A stretch of DNA of 64,000 nt from Glandiceps talaboti (Eukaryota > Hemichordata > Enteropneusta > Spengelidae), in NCBI RefSeq assembly GCF_964340395.1, contig NC_135552.1:14603694-14667693 (forward strand). The letters are read 5' to 3'. The translations under genes and the position numbers were made by a program. The stretch's first letter is position 1. The number at the start of each line of letters is the position of its first letter. Positions 1 to 13,100 of this stretch are shown here, one piece after another. A model generated the notes under the pieces. That model ran no database searches. It was not told the origin of the DNA and was given only the letters and a program-made list of their open reading frames with translations.

Positions 1-731
1 ATATTCCAATAAAGTTTATTACCGAAGAACTGGAATCAAATATACATTAATTATGAGAATTCCTCGAATGCCTGTCAGTAGAAACTATTTGACAGATATC
101 AAATACAGAATAACATAACATAACCAGGCATCATATTATTGTACAGCAGAAAGTAAGAATAGTGGCCAGGAGATGTGTTTGAAATTAATATGTTAAAAAA
201 CCAAATCTCTTGGAAATAGTTTGGACTAGGAAACCCATCCATGTATATATATATACTTATTAAATGATTTATTTCTCTAAATACTGGAAGCTTTGTAGAC
301 TTTTTTACTCGTAAACCCTTTGTATGGTGGAAATTCCGTGACATCTACTCTTTAAATACATGCACCTTTTTTTTTTGGTAAATAAAAATGTGATATTGTT
401 ATGTTAAATTGGTTTGCCTTGTTGTTTTTAGCTAACCTTTATGTTATTTTATCCATTTTCGAATAATTAAAATCAAAGTTGACGTCTTGATCAGTGGCAT
501 GGACACGCATGGGTGTGTGTCCTATTATCCATTTGCACAACGTGGGGTGATATCATCTGTATGTGCAAAATTCAAATTTCTGTTAACCTGAGCACTCGCA
601 GGGGTTCATGGTGTTTTACTAATTTCCAAATCTACAGTCCTTTCTTGTGGAAATTTGCAGGCTGTTTCACATAAATGGGGTTAGTGCTTACACATTCCCG
701 CAATAGCAGGAATCAGTGGTGAATGGGTTAA

Positions 732-977
732 AGTGGCCATATGGGTGAGGATTTGGTATTTATTTTGGATTTTTTTTAAATTTATAAAACAATTTTGTTA
801 TGGCTTCGTACTTGAAAAATTAATGTGAAATAACGTAGTCTTTGTTTGTAACTCAATACAGTGCAAAAAGCTAAAATGTGTAAAGATTTTGTTATTGTAC
901 ATTGTACATGCAATAATAAACTTTGTACACATTTAGTAATCTTTGGCAATTTATTGAGTTACAAACAAGGGCTTGGC
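732..977. mobile_element. Palindromic MITE, family A, copy 1 (truncated)
   Basis: The left terminus reads GTGGCCATATGGGTGAGG. Two inner arms are inverted copies of each other: TTTGTAACTCAATAC near 848 and its complement, ending GAGTTACAAAC, near 965. The outer right terminus is missing. The same family recurs at 11542-11951 (most complete) and 26545-26772. No transposase is encoded. It is called a MITE from its structure only. Confidence 0.7.
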
Positions 978-1539
978 CAGAGGTACGAGTGACGTTCGTG
1001 CCTTCAGCATGCGCAGTTCCTATCAGTACGCATTAGTATTCAGTGCTTCAGAGAGTGAGGCGACGACTTTGTTTCAGATGAAACATAGCAAAAAAGGCAC
1101 GAACGACTGTTGACAGTCTAGAAAATTACCTGTGATGTCTGAAAAGAAAGGGAAAAAAACAAAACAGAACAGCATCAAAACTTTCATTTACCTTTCACTT
1201 TATATCGTAAAATATCATGACTTGATGAATGCCAAACATCACAGAAAATGGAGTGGAAATCCATACATATAAATCAATCTGTCTTAAAGTTAATAGATAA
1301 CACAAACTTCAAAAAAAAGTTTAGGTTTGCTTAATTGTTGTCGTGTCCCTTCTCAAAATTTTAGACATTTACATGAAGTCATAATTAGTAGGTCGATAGT
1401 GCAACGTTAATTTGGAAATATTGCTTAAAAGGTGAAAATATCAACCTTATACAACCCTTAACAATCAAGTAAAGCATTTCCCTTGTTTGTCAAGATCATT
1501 TATAGCATCTGTATCAAGAGTAAAACACAACGCTGTTCT

Positions 1540-1702
1540 AATAGGGAACTTGCAAACCGCCATTTTGAATGTTGCATCATGGGAAATGTGATAATAAATA
1601 CCCATCAAATAGTATTGTAAACAATAATGTTACATTGTTTTTAACCACAAATAATCAATAATGCGTCTGAGCATGCTCAGTCTGGATTGCAAGTTCCCTA
1701 TT
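1540..1702. mobile_element. Short TIR element, family B, copy 1
   Basis: The element starts AATAGGGAACTTGCAA and ends with the exact reverse complement TTGCAAGTTCCCTATT, a 16-bp terminal inverted repeat around about 130 bp of non-coding sequence. A second copy lies at 51843-52092 with near-identical ends and a related interior (GAATGTTGCATCAT near the start, GAGCATGCTCAGTCTGG near the end). A fragment lies near 21660-21730. This is the structure of a non-autonomous DNA transposon. Confidence 0.75.
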
Positions 1703-2824
1703 GCTTTGAATATATAAGACTAGGTATGTGGCCTTTATAAAGTTGTCAATTCATTAAACAATGCCATCGTAAAGCCTCCACTGTGATTATATCTAGCTTA
1801 CAGTGAGATGTTTTTATGACATCGATGTTTTAACACTCCTGTCATTTATAATTACCGACATCGTTTACAGATTGATTACATTGAGAAACACCATATACTA
1901 CGCTGATAATTAGAGCAAATGTAAAAGTATACCTTTTCACTTGATATGTATGCTATAAACAATTGTGACAAATCATGCAAACATTTTACTTGAGTGTTAA
2001 GAGTTGTAAAAGTAAGTTATGACACATCAAAAGTCAAAAATTGTCAACAGTCATCATATCAGTGAGATAGTAACTAATATAAGTAACCTGACATTTTAAA
2101 TCACATCAGTCTCACATTTGACCCTGACAACACATTTTCTGAAAATTCGGCAAGTACATTTTTTTTAATCACGGCAAACTTTAATAGGTTTAATATATAC
2201 CAAGAAAGACAACAGGTTCACTAATTCTGACAAAACAAGTGTTCTGATGAATGTTCCCAGCCCATAATAAAGACAGCATCCTTGCTGACACATGCCAATA
2301 ACCAACAAAAATAGAAGGTGCATAACTTTCCTACTAAAATGGCTTCATGTTATACCACCCCAAGTTATAGTCACTAGGCCCCTTATGTTACTCTTAATTC
2401 ACAAAGCTAAAGAATAGCTACAATGGTCGTATTTCATGTATTAGTTTATAGTGCTATTTTTTATCAGAGTTTGAACAATAAAGTAGTCTGCAACATATTG
2501 ATACATTAACGAACTCATTCTGATGCACTGATGGAGATTTTGCCATGCATATAGTCACAGCGTTGTCTATTTATATATACAGTGACAAATTCAACAGTTT
2601 GTTTTGATAATGCTGTCAAATAGACGTGTACATTCAGTGTTGACAAATAAAGTATCTTTATGCCTACGAGTAAACTAAGACTGTATGTGAAGTAAACTCA
2701 ACCCATAGTTGAAGTTAACATACTAGTAAATGTGAAACTTACTTAAACACTCACGAGCAAACACTCATGATACATTTCGCTAGTTACCATGAGTAAAACA
2801 GTGTATGCTCATTACTTGTAACTG

Positions 2825-2876
2825 TACACTACACTACACTGCACTGCACTACACTACACTACACTACACTACACTG
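2825..2876. repeat. ACACT pentanucleotide microsatellite
   Basis: Near-perfect tandem copies of ACACT, with a few GCACT variants in the middle. Confidence 0.85.
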
Positions 2877-5800
2877 TAATTGTACATATTTTATGTAACT
2901 GTTCCCTTTCTCAATTCTGTGGTTTATCTTCTTTCTTTGATTTGTTCACTGTGTTTTGTCCTAACTTTTAATATGCTTTTTGATGTACATTTTTAATTTT
3001 GAATAATTGGAAGATTGGCCAGTCTGACTAAAGTTATCTCGAATACAAATAAAAGTGAATACTAATAATAATACTATTCAATGTGCAAGTTGGTAATATT
3101 GGCGATATGAGAATGTTTTCATCAGTATGCAGACTGTGATAACAACACTGTACCAAATTTGAAATTAATTGTTACTTATTGAAGTTATCAGTAACAATGT
3201 GTCAAAATTGCAGGCCTTCATTGATCTGAATGTACTAAATTTTGTAAAAAGAAACATAACTATTTTAGTAATGTATCAATATGTTGCACAATCTAATTGT
3301 TCTGCACAGCACTTTAAATGTACTCAACTTATTATTTACATACTATTATACTGTAAATCACCTAACGAGTAAAATTGAAAAGCCACACATCGGAAAAATC
3401 GTTATTGAGTAAAGCAAACCGAACACTAGAAAATACATGTAGACAAGACAATAATTAATTTGGCACTTTACTTATCAAAACCATCAAACTATGCCTCATT
3501 TCACTGTCGAGTTACATCATTAGCTGTCATACCTCCTAGCCCTTGAAATCAACCAGCTTGTCTTGATTACTGTGAACAAGCTGGCATTGAAATTGGGCAC
3601 CCAATAACATGATTGCGCAGTGTCTATAACCATGGCAACATCAGACTCAGCATTATTCAAATGATGTCATTATGTACATGTACATCGCAGTGTCTTCTAT
3701 AACCATGGCAATATCATCATTATTCAAATGAAGTCATTATGTACATTACTGAGCTGAATCAACATCAAACGACAACATGTAATTTGCCTATATAATTACG
3801 CAAGTTTAACACACAAGTGTTTTGATAATGACTTTTGGGTGTGTGGCTACCTGAATCAGTTTTAAAGGTATCAGGAGAAGTGTTGGTTTTGAGGGCTAGG
3901 CACAGTGTCAGTTAACGACGTTACCACAACAGCACTGTGAATATAAGGCTAACTCCAAATTCTAATTCTACATCAGTAGCCGTTATTGCAATGTATAGCA
4001 CCCAGTGGGAACTCTTTGTCCCTATTGTTAAATAACACATGCATTGAAAACAAGAAATGTCACGACTGGTGACTTTGAACAATTTTTTTCTTTGAAAGCT
4101 TATGGCTAATTTGATGTGTATAGCACCGATATAAGATATACACAAAATACATAATGTATTCACTTTACTTATGTCACATGTGAATACAAAGAAATAATGG
4201 TGTACATTTTTGCTTTTATATACAAGGTAGGTGACCAAATTGGACATGCACTGTCACCTGGGAGTTATCTTTGACCTTACATTGGAAATTCAATGTCAAA
4301 GTTTTCCATGTTCAGAGACATTATAAGTGCCCCCCCCCCCCCCCCCCCCCCCCCCTTCACAATCTTGTTAATTGTTTTAAGACAAGGCTCTGCAATACAA
4401 CATATTCTGGTTACCTAAGTTCTGACCATTTCACACTTAAGGATCAGAAGAGGGTGCCCAAGGATCGGCAAAATTTGATCATGGTTGCAGATCTTACGGC
4501 AATGCATGCAGCTGTGAACAAACTGTGTGTACATGAAATGTGCGTTCTTAAAAGAGAATTACAGTAGTGATTAGGCAAGTTTCAATTACTGGTAGTCACT
4601 TATAAAACAGTACACACAACTGTCTTTACTAACAATACTCTGGCCCTCACTTCTGGGCCCCCATAACAGCTTGTGAACAGCACTCCTAGTGGCCAAACCA
4701 TGAAATGTTATATCTTTTTGGTAACTGGAATATGGTACATTAGCAACAAGCAAATTCCAAATTCAGCTCACCATCTACGTATGTCCATAACAGGGTCTAT
4801 ACTCATATACTAACTATTACATGAATTGGCCTTATCACAGGAAAACGTTAAACTATTTATGAAAATCTCAACACTTGAATGATGTTCTCTACATACTAAT
4901 TTCCTGTTATTGTGTAAACTTATCTGACATTGGAGACTGGCCAAGGTCTTCTAAGACAGCTTATCTCTGATAATAGGGTAGATACTTGAATAGGCCAGTT
5001 TCTGTGTTAAATTATTGTGTTTCCTACAGTATCTGACATTTACGCCAGGTTTGGTTGAAACCCAGTCGTGGGTGTCTGAGCTATGGCTGTCCACAGATGC
5101 AGGGATACAGACGTAAAATTGCTATAACCCCTCCTCCATCTTAGTGCCTATCGGGTGCTTATACACAGACGACAAGATAACAAAAATTTTGGAGTGATTC
5201 AGCTCATACTCTAAAGAAAATTAAACTTTAAATTCTATTATTGTAGTTGTAACAATAACGATAGTACTGACTAGTGACACTAGATAATTTACTAAAAAAT
5301 TATATAACTCTAAATATGCGATACAAAATAAACCTTGCAGTAACTATATACATCTATGAAGTACAGTGATGTACATTTTTCCTCAGAAAAAATTTAAAAA
5401 AATTGTGCGTTTCCGATTACCCAACCGACCCTAGTTTAAACCATCAACCCTAAACATTTTTCATTTAAAATAAAAAGATAAGAAATTCCTTTTTTGTCTT
5501 CTTAACCTTCATGCATGTCCGTTTTCCTTCTCCAGCAATGTCTGTACATATTTTCATCAAACTATAATAGAAGGGGTATTCTGACTGACATTTCGTTTGG
5601 TTTTGGGTCGAAGCAATATTTTTCAAAAATAAAAACTGTTACAATTAAAACGGTAAAATGAAATGAAATAAAATAAAATCACGACCTACCTACCCTATTT
5701 TCTGATGCCATGTTAGGGGAAACACACAATTATTTTTTTCTACCTAAGCAATCCCTTACCTCTGTCAGATCACAGATGGATTTAGTCACTACACTATCAC

Positions 5801-5997
5801 TATAGCCACTTATAAACTATACAGCAAGTTAAACACCATAAATATTCAAAAATAATAACCAAAAATTAAGGGAAAAAAAATAGTAAGACCTGTCACTATT
5901 TTTAGTACTGGGGCTTTTACATGATAACTTCAAACAACGAGGTAATGTTTGCCATCATATTGTAACGGGTATATGTCGGATCAAACATCTTCATATT

Positions 5998-7076
5998 CTA
6001 GAGTTCTAGTGCCGGCAGTCTTGCTTTGCTTGGAGTTAACATATCTGATAGAAAGTAAATAGTTCCAGCCATACCTGAAATAACAAAAACCAACGGGAAA
6101 GTTAGTCACCGAGAGAATGACCATCAGGGGAAATATATGGAAACTGACCACCTGTTCTTCTATAAAAGTAAGATATATCATACAGTGGGTGTTTAGGTCA
6201 AAGGTCAAGGTCAAATTACTAAAAAAGCTAAATTTTAAGTAAAATATACTTATTACTTTATGGAAATGTATCAAATTTTCTCCTATCATCTTATACATCA
6301 GGTGTTTGGGTCAAAGTTCAAGGTCAAATTACTGTCCTACTTATCAGGGACTGCTAAACAAGCAAACAAACATTGTTGTGTTTCTACACTACCACTCTGT
6401 GATGCAATTTCACAATTTGCTTTGCTTTGAAAAGCATTTCATGCAAGCACACATGATGTCACTTCCTGAAATTATGCCTGGTGATGTCATCAAAGTGCAT
6501 GATGCCTGGCCAATATCACCTGATCACACATTGGCCAATCATGTCAATCAAGACTTAACTGTGAGTAAATGAAGGCCAAGTAGATGGCGTTTCATGATTT
6601 TAGGTTTTTCCCACAGAAGGAGACAGTACACCAATGGTATTACATGATAACACCCAATAAGGCATGACAACCTTATATATCGTAATAATATGGGGGCACT
6701 AAAGCTCGTACTTAAAAACACAAAACTTCAGAAATCTTTACTTTTAATAGTCTGGGCATATTTGCATAAAAACAAAAGAATTTGTCACCTTCAAAGAGTG
6801 AGTAAGGCCTGTCTGGAGTTCGGCAGCCATGTTTACCATATTCTGTACACCATTCGGCAAACTGTAATCAGACAATTTGAAGGAATCCACATGTAAACTT
6901 TTGTGCCATAATTCATGATATATCTCTTCATAATTGTGTACTTTTAAAATGATGTGTATGTGCATTTTAATTTGAGTAATGATATGGTCTAAACATTAAA
7001 TATCTAAATCAATAATACATTAGTATTCTTTTCGTTCTGTTTTTCCTTGTGTGCTGTATACTTCTTTGTTTTGTAC

Positions 7077-7113
<37 letters not shown>

Positions 7114-10100
7114 ATAATACATGAGATCATTATGGAAATGACATCATGATGATATGCAAATGTCAACATTATGTAAATAAAGTCTTATAGTTGTAACAGT
7201 ACAAAACAATGTCCTGAGCTTCACTGAGCATAACATGGTGTCAGAATTAGTGGGATATATTAGATATATACACTACTCAAAAAAAAAAGGAGAGTTGTAA
7301 TGATATGATCGATAAATTAACATATAATGTATAAATGCATGAGATAATTCTGACAATGACATCATCATCATCATCATATGTATATGTCAACATTATGTAA
7401 ATAAAGTCTTATAGTGCAACACAATGTACTACATCTCACTGAACATAACAATGTATATGTTATGTTTCTGTTCCTTAATATTACACATTTTGGGTTTTTG
7501 ATTATTGATATAACATGGAGAGTAAAATGTGTATGTCTCTGTACATCGTACCTTACAAGCTCTGTATAAATCTTTAAGGTCTTTGGTAACATTATAGAGT
7601 GCTAGGAATGCATAGCCGTTGCCAGCAGTTCCATGACATATACCATAACCCTTTTTCAGTAATCCTCTCTGCCATATGACATCAGCACATTGCTTTGCAT
7701 GATCAAGATATTTATCTCCTCCAAAAGTCTACAAAAAAAAGACACATGTACATTAAATGTCACACATTTATACTTGGATATGGGTCCCATGATGCATTGC
7801 CTGGGATAGTCCCATGATGCATTGCCTGGGATGGTCCCATGATGCATTGTCTGGTATGGTCCCATGATGCATTGCTTGGGATGGTCCCAGGCAATGTATC
7901 AAGGGACCATCCCAGGCAATGAATCACGGGACCATCCCAAGCAATGGTCCCATGGTGCATTGCTTGGGATAGTCCCATGATGCATTGCTTTGGATGGACC
8001 CATGCTGTATTGCTGGTTGCTGGAGATGGTCCAATAACATATTGCTAGGAGGCAAATTATTTTCCTACGTTTAATTTCTGATTTATTCTTCTTTACAGAG
8101 ATAACATATATATTAAAACAGATAAAGTATGGTTGGTATTAAATATAGGAAAGAGAAATGAAGCAGCTGTACAGTGATGCATTGTGGGTAAGAGTTAGAT
8201 CAAGATCACTTTACAAGAACAAAATGAATACAAAGTTATATACTCTGACCTAATAGCACTTGGAAAAGTTCTAAAATCTTTGGTTCCCTTGCATAATGCT
8301 TTTTTCATATTTACCTTGTATGCCTGCAATAACGCATTAATATTTACCATGTATGCCTGCAATAACATATTAATATTTACCTTGTATGCCTGCAATAACA
8401 TATTAATATTTACCATGTAGGCCTGCAATAACATATTAATATTTACCTTGTATGCCTGCAATAACATATTAATATTTACCTTGTATGCCTGCAATAACAT
8501 ATTAATATTTACCCTGTAGGCCTGCAATAACATATTAATATTTACCTTGTATGCCTGCAATAACATATTAATATTTACCCTGTAGGCCTGCAATAACATA
8601 TTAATATTTACCTTGTAGGCCTGCAATAACATATTAATATTTTCCTTGTAGGCCTGCAATAACATATTAATATTTACCTTGTATGCCTGCAGTAACATAT
8701 TAATATTTACCTTGTATGCCTGCAATAACATATTAATATTTACCTTGTAGGCCTGCAGTAACATATTAATATTTACCTTGTATGCCTGCAATAACATATA
8801 AATAACACCTGGAGCACCATGGCACCATTGTACAAGCCTATCTGATCTGTTACTGAGGGATGATGGGTAATTTCCTGATGGATACTTTAATCCATCTATG
8901 AAATCTATGGATGGTTTGATTAGTGAGTCATAGTACTCTTTTACACCTGGTAAGTCAACCTGTAAGAAAAAAACGCCTGGTAAATTAACCAATAAGAAAA
9001 AAAACAATGAAATACCTCATGAGCAGAGTTAGGAAAATCACTCCTAAGTGCTTACTACTTTTAGATAAATAGTCATGAATATTCAGTGTGCATCTAATAA
9101 ATATGTATGTCTGCTAAGTCCCATGATGCAACGGTGGACCAGTGTGAGAACAACAGAGGTTAAATAGAGTTTCAATTTTGTTTGTGTTTTTAAAAAAGCG
9201 CAAAAATTTATGTGATGTGAAATCATGCAATGACTTTCCAGAGCTCAAAGATTTATGGAAATGCACTTATTTACTGGAGTGGCATTCCAGGGAATTGACA
9301 CATTTTCCAAGTATTTCCAAAATATATCCAGGAAGGATACCCTTACCTGCATTAGTAGATACAGTATTCCACTCATTCCATGTGCAGCACCAATATAATA
9401 TTTTTCATGCCACATATACATCAGGGGAGACCGGCAATTTTGTTCTCTAGCTAATGAACGTCCTGATGCTAGTATACTGTTACACACCTATCACATAGAA
9501 AAACGATACACAGTTTTGCAGGCTGATTTCACATGAAGACATTTTTAAATAAAATGTGAACATGAATATCACTTGTTTTCATTTAAATGCATTTCACATG
9601 TCTGCATGATAGACTGGAATGCATTTTTGATTGTCTACATGGAAATATCGAATACGGAATAATTCAAATACGAAGGTGTTACAGATGTGCAAATGTAATG
9701 ACACCATAATAGTATGGCAATTGATGGGGTCACTCCAGAGGTCAAATATGTGTGTTTTTCAAATTGTTGTATTTCTGGTGGTTTTATATGCGACATTGTG
9801 TTTGAATCTTTCCATTTTCGTCCCTTTAAATTGGACTCCATTTCTGAATGAAAATGGATCATTTTCAAAACAATTCCCTTCCAGCAGCATTTTCAGATCG
9901 CTGCATTTTCATAAGTATTTTTGTCTTCTCCTTGTGGTAGTCGTAGGTGCAAATGCAACAAAATAGTTGTGTTTTCATTTCAAAAACGGCATGATGTAAA
10001 TGCAGGGCCTTAGAACCATCAAAACTACATCACTCTACATGTTTATATCCATAATATTGGCGTTCATTCAGTATATTTTTTGGCTCCTCAGAATTCACAA

Positions 10101-13100
10101 CCATATCTTTAATAGTATAGGTTTTATTGCATGATCAAAAATTTAATACATGAGGGATGTATTTATGTTGGTAAATGAAGTACCGTAATTATTTTCATTT
10201 TTTCACCCTTGTTGATCTTTGATCAAATCTGTTTTTTACAAATTTGTCACACTGCCATGTATAAATCTACTGTTATTCCCTTCAGTAACCAAATGTACAG
10301 AATGTGATGGTATATTCCCTTCAGTAACCAAATGTACAGTATACAATGTACAATGATGTACTTGTAAGACACTTACCTTTTGAACAAGTTCATCTGTGAT
10401 GATATCCTTTCCAAGTTGTTTCTGAACAAAGAGTAATGCATAAAGGTAGCCTGATTTGCCATATAAAATTTCATCTGGAAGACCATATTCTGGACTGGTT
10501 ACTTGTACTTGCATGTCTTTCAGTCTGTGGGAAAAGAAACATGCTGAAAAATAAATATGACTATTGACCAAATTACCAATGTCATCCTTGTGATTCCCTT
10601 TCAATAGTGACCAGACGTCATCATTTCCTCAAGTGGGCAACCAGATCATCATTTACTGCTGAAATTTGGGAACTTCAATAAAAGAAATGATTCAAAGTTT
10701 CCTTCTGACTAAGTCATTCAGAATGTTAAAGTATGATTATGAAATGAAAGTATCACCAATATGTTCATATACACTTATTTTTTTCATGCAATTTTTAGCC
10801 AAACAACTGGGACCCATCATGTTTTAGGTGTGATGATGAAAAACACAATTAAGTACAGGCATTCTTTACCTGGTAATATATTACTACCAGTTTACTGTAC
10901 TTTAAAATTGTGAACACTTCCTTGCTGTATACACTAGTAAGAAAGGATTTCAAAAAGATAACAAAAAACTGAAATTGACATTTCCAAACATCAATCATAT
11001 GAAAGCTTACTTATTCAGCAGCTCCATGCTTCTTCCTTCTTTTCCTTCTATATGATACAGTATTGCTCCAACAGATAAAGGCCCTGCATCTCCACACAGA
11101 AAAGTTTGTCGTCTGTGATGTAACTGATGTAAGCCCGTCTTTACATAGCTTTTGGCTCTCTTCAGATATTCCTCATTATCAAATATCTTGTACAAATGTA
11201 AATAGAGCAGAGCAATGCCTTGAAAACAAAGAAAAGAGTGGGAATTCATATCAACATATTTTCAAGTCACTGGATACTTAGAGACCACATTTACATACAT
11301 AATAGTGTGAAGACTATGTCTGAGGAAATAAGAAGTCGTATGTTGCACTTAGAGTTTCATGCAGGCAACTGATTTAGCTTGTGAAGGTCTTAATTCATAT
11401 AAAATGTTAGTTATGTAATTATGACTGTTGCTAATGAGATAGTCAAACAACTCGACTTCCTATTGGGTTTCCTGATGTGGTTAAGGTTGGCAAGCTAGTG
11501 ACAAGTTAGAATTTATTTTTGTGACAAGTTTATATCCATGAAAGTGGCCATATGGATGAGAGGATTGGGTATTTAATTTGATTTTGATTTTATTTAAAAA
11601 CAACTCAGTAAATTGCAAAAGTGTAAAATGTTTGTTATTGTACATAAAATAACAAACATTTTACACATTTATTAATCTTTTGCAACTTACTGAGTTACAA
11701 ACAAGGGCTTGGCATGTGTCGTTTTACACTGATTTTTCAAGAAAGAAGCCATGATAAAATTGTTTTAATTAAAATTGTTATTGTATGTAAAATAACAAAC
11801 ATTTTACACATTTTTTTTTAGCTTTTTTGAAATGTACTGAGTTATAAACACAGACTTGGTCAATGTTGTTTTACATTGATTTTCAAGTAGGAAGCCATGA
11901 CAGAATTGTTTTATACATTAACAATTCCAAAACAATCCTCGTCCATATGGATTGAGCAAAATTCAACTACTTTTCATATTTAACATTTTTAAAAATCTTT
12001 CTATCTTGTCAATTTACTATGTTTATTAACAACTTGAATGTTAAACAAGATAAAATATGTTGGTTTCATCATGTTCATTTATCAGTATGGAGCTGGCTTT
12101 GATCTGATCTGATCTTAGGTGGAAGTGATATACAACCATTGCCAGGCAAGTTCCATCAAACATATTGACTGCTTGAATATTTATACAGATTACAATAACA
12201 ACAGAAACAGTGAGGTAGAAATTAAAGATGTCTTGACCAGTCACTATAATCTTCTGATGATCTTTATTAAAACCGACGTTTCGGCAACGCAACAGTTGCC
12301 TTCTTCTGGGTAAAACTTGAACGTATTTCTGGATGAGTTTACCATCCAGGATTACGTTCGAGTTTTACCCTGTTTTACTACTGTTGCGTTGTCGAATCAT
12401 CGGTTTTAATAAAGATCATCAGAAGATCATAGTGACTGGTCGAGACATCTTTAATTTCTACCTCACACTTTGCCAACATTTAGATGTAATCCCACCCACT
12501 TCTTTTAACTTCAATTGTCGTAGTTGGACTGAGTCTATCTCTTGAACCAATACAACAGAAACAGTCATCAAAATGTTTGCAGAAGTGACCTATCCCATTA
12601 CTTCCATCTAAGCTTGGATCTATGCCAGCTCCATACCGATAAAAGTGAAAGTGAATGAAACGAAACACATTTTATCTCACTTAACATCCAACTTTTTATT
12701 ATAAAACAAAGTGAATTCACAAGATATCCTTTCCCTTTAAGCTATTGCATCATAAGTTATTTTCACTTTCTAAACTAATACCTAATTGTCTTCAAAGGTC
12801 TGAATGTCTAAGTTAATTACTACACATGACATTTTACTGTACTGACTGTCTGTACACTCACTGTCTCTCAATTTTGAAATTATTGACTAGTCCACAAGGT
12901 CTTAATTCCGTACCATTTTCATGGCCAAGCATTTGTATGAAAGATTGTGTATTACTAATTTACACTTTGTTCTACAAACATTAATTTCTTTGTATCAGTG
13001 ATAGTAATATAATAATCACAAGGTATGATCTGTCACAACATTGCCAAGTTGTCACCATTTATTGTAGTTCTTGTATCCTCAATGTAGTAAATTAAGACTA

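Larger units (their letters stand above)
1..5997. other. Non-coding region with dispersed repeats
   Basis: I see no convincing coding exon on either strand; the open frames here are short and resemble no family. The part next to 5,997 should hold the 3' UTR of the minus-strand LANCL gene, but I found no clear AATAAA on the minus strand to fix its end. The region holds one end of a palindromic MITE (732-977), a short TIR element (1540-1702), a short ACACT-type microsatellite (about 2825-2876), a LINE-tail-like stretch with AATAAA near 3048, and a poly-C run (about 4330-4356). Confidence 0.6.

Noticed and set aside
8195-9007. 270-codon frame as a single LANCL repeat protein
   Set aside because: The family ends this exon at MLLQAYK with a GTAAAT donor, and the next conserved segment (TFGGDKYLDHA) is in a separate exon. 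The repeats are treated as intronic unless cDNA shows otherwise.
12480-12668. 62-codon minus-strand frame as a retrotransposon protein fragment
   Set aside because: I could not match it to any reverse transcriptase, integrase or gag motif. It is reported only as part of the palindrome.
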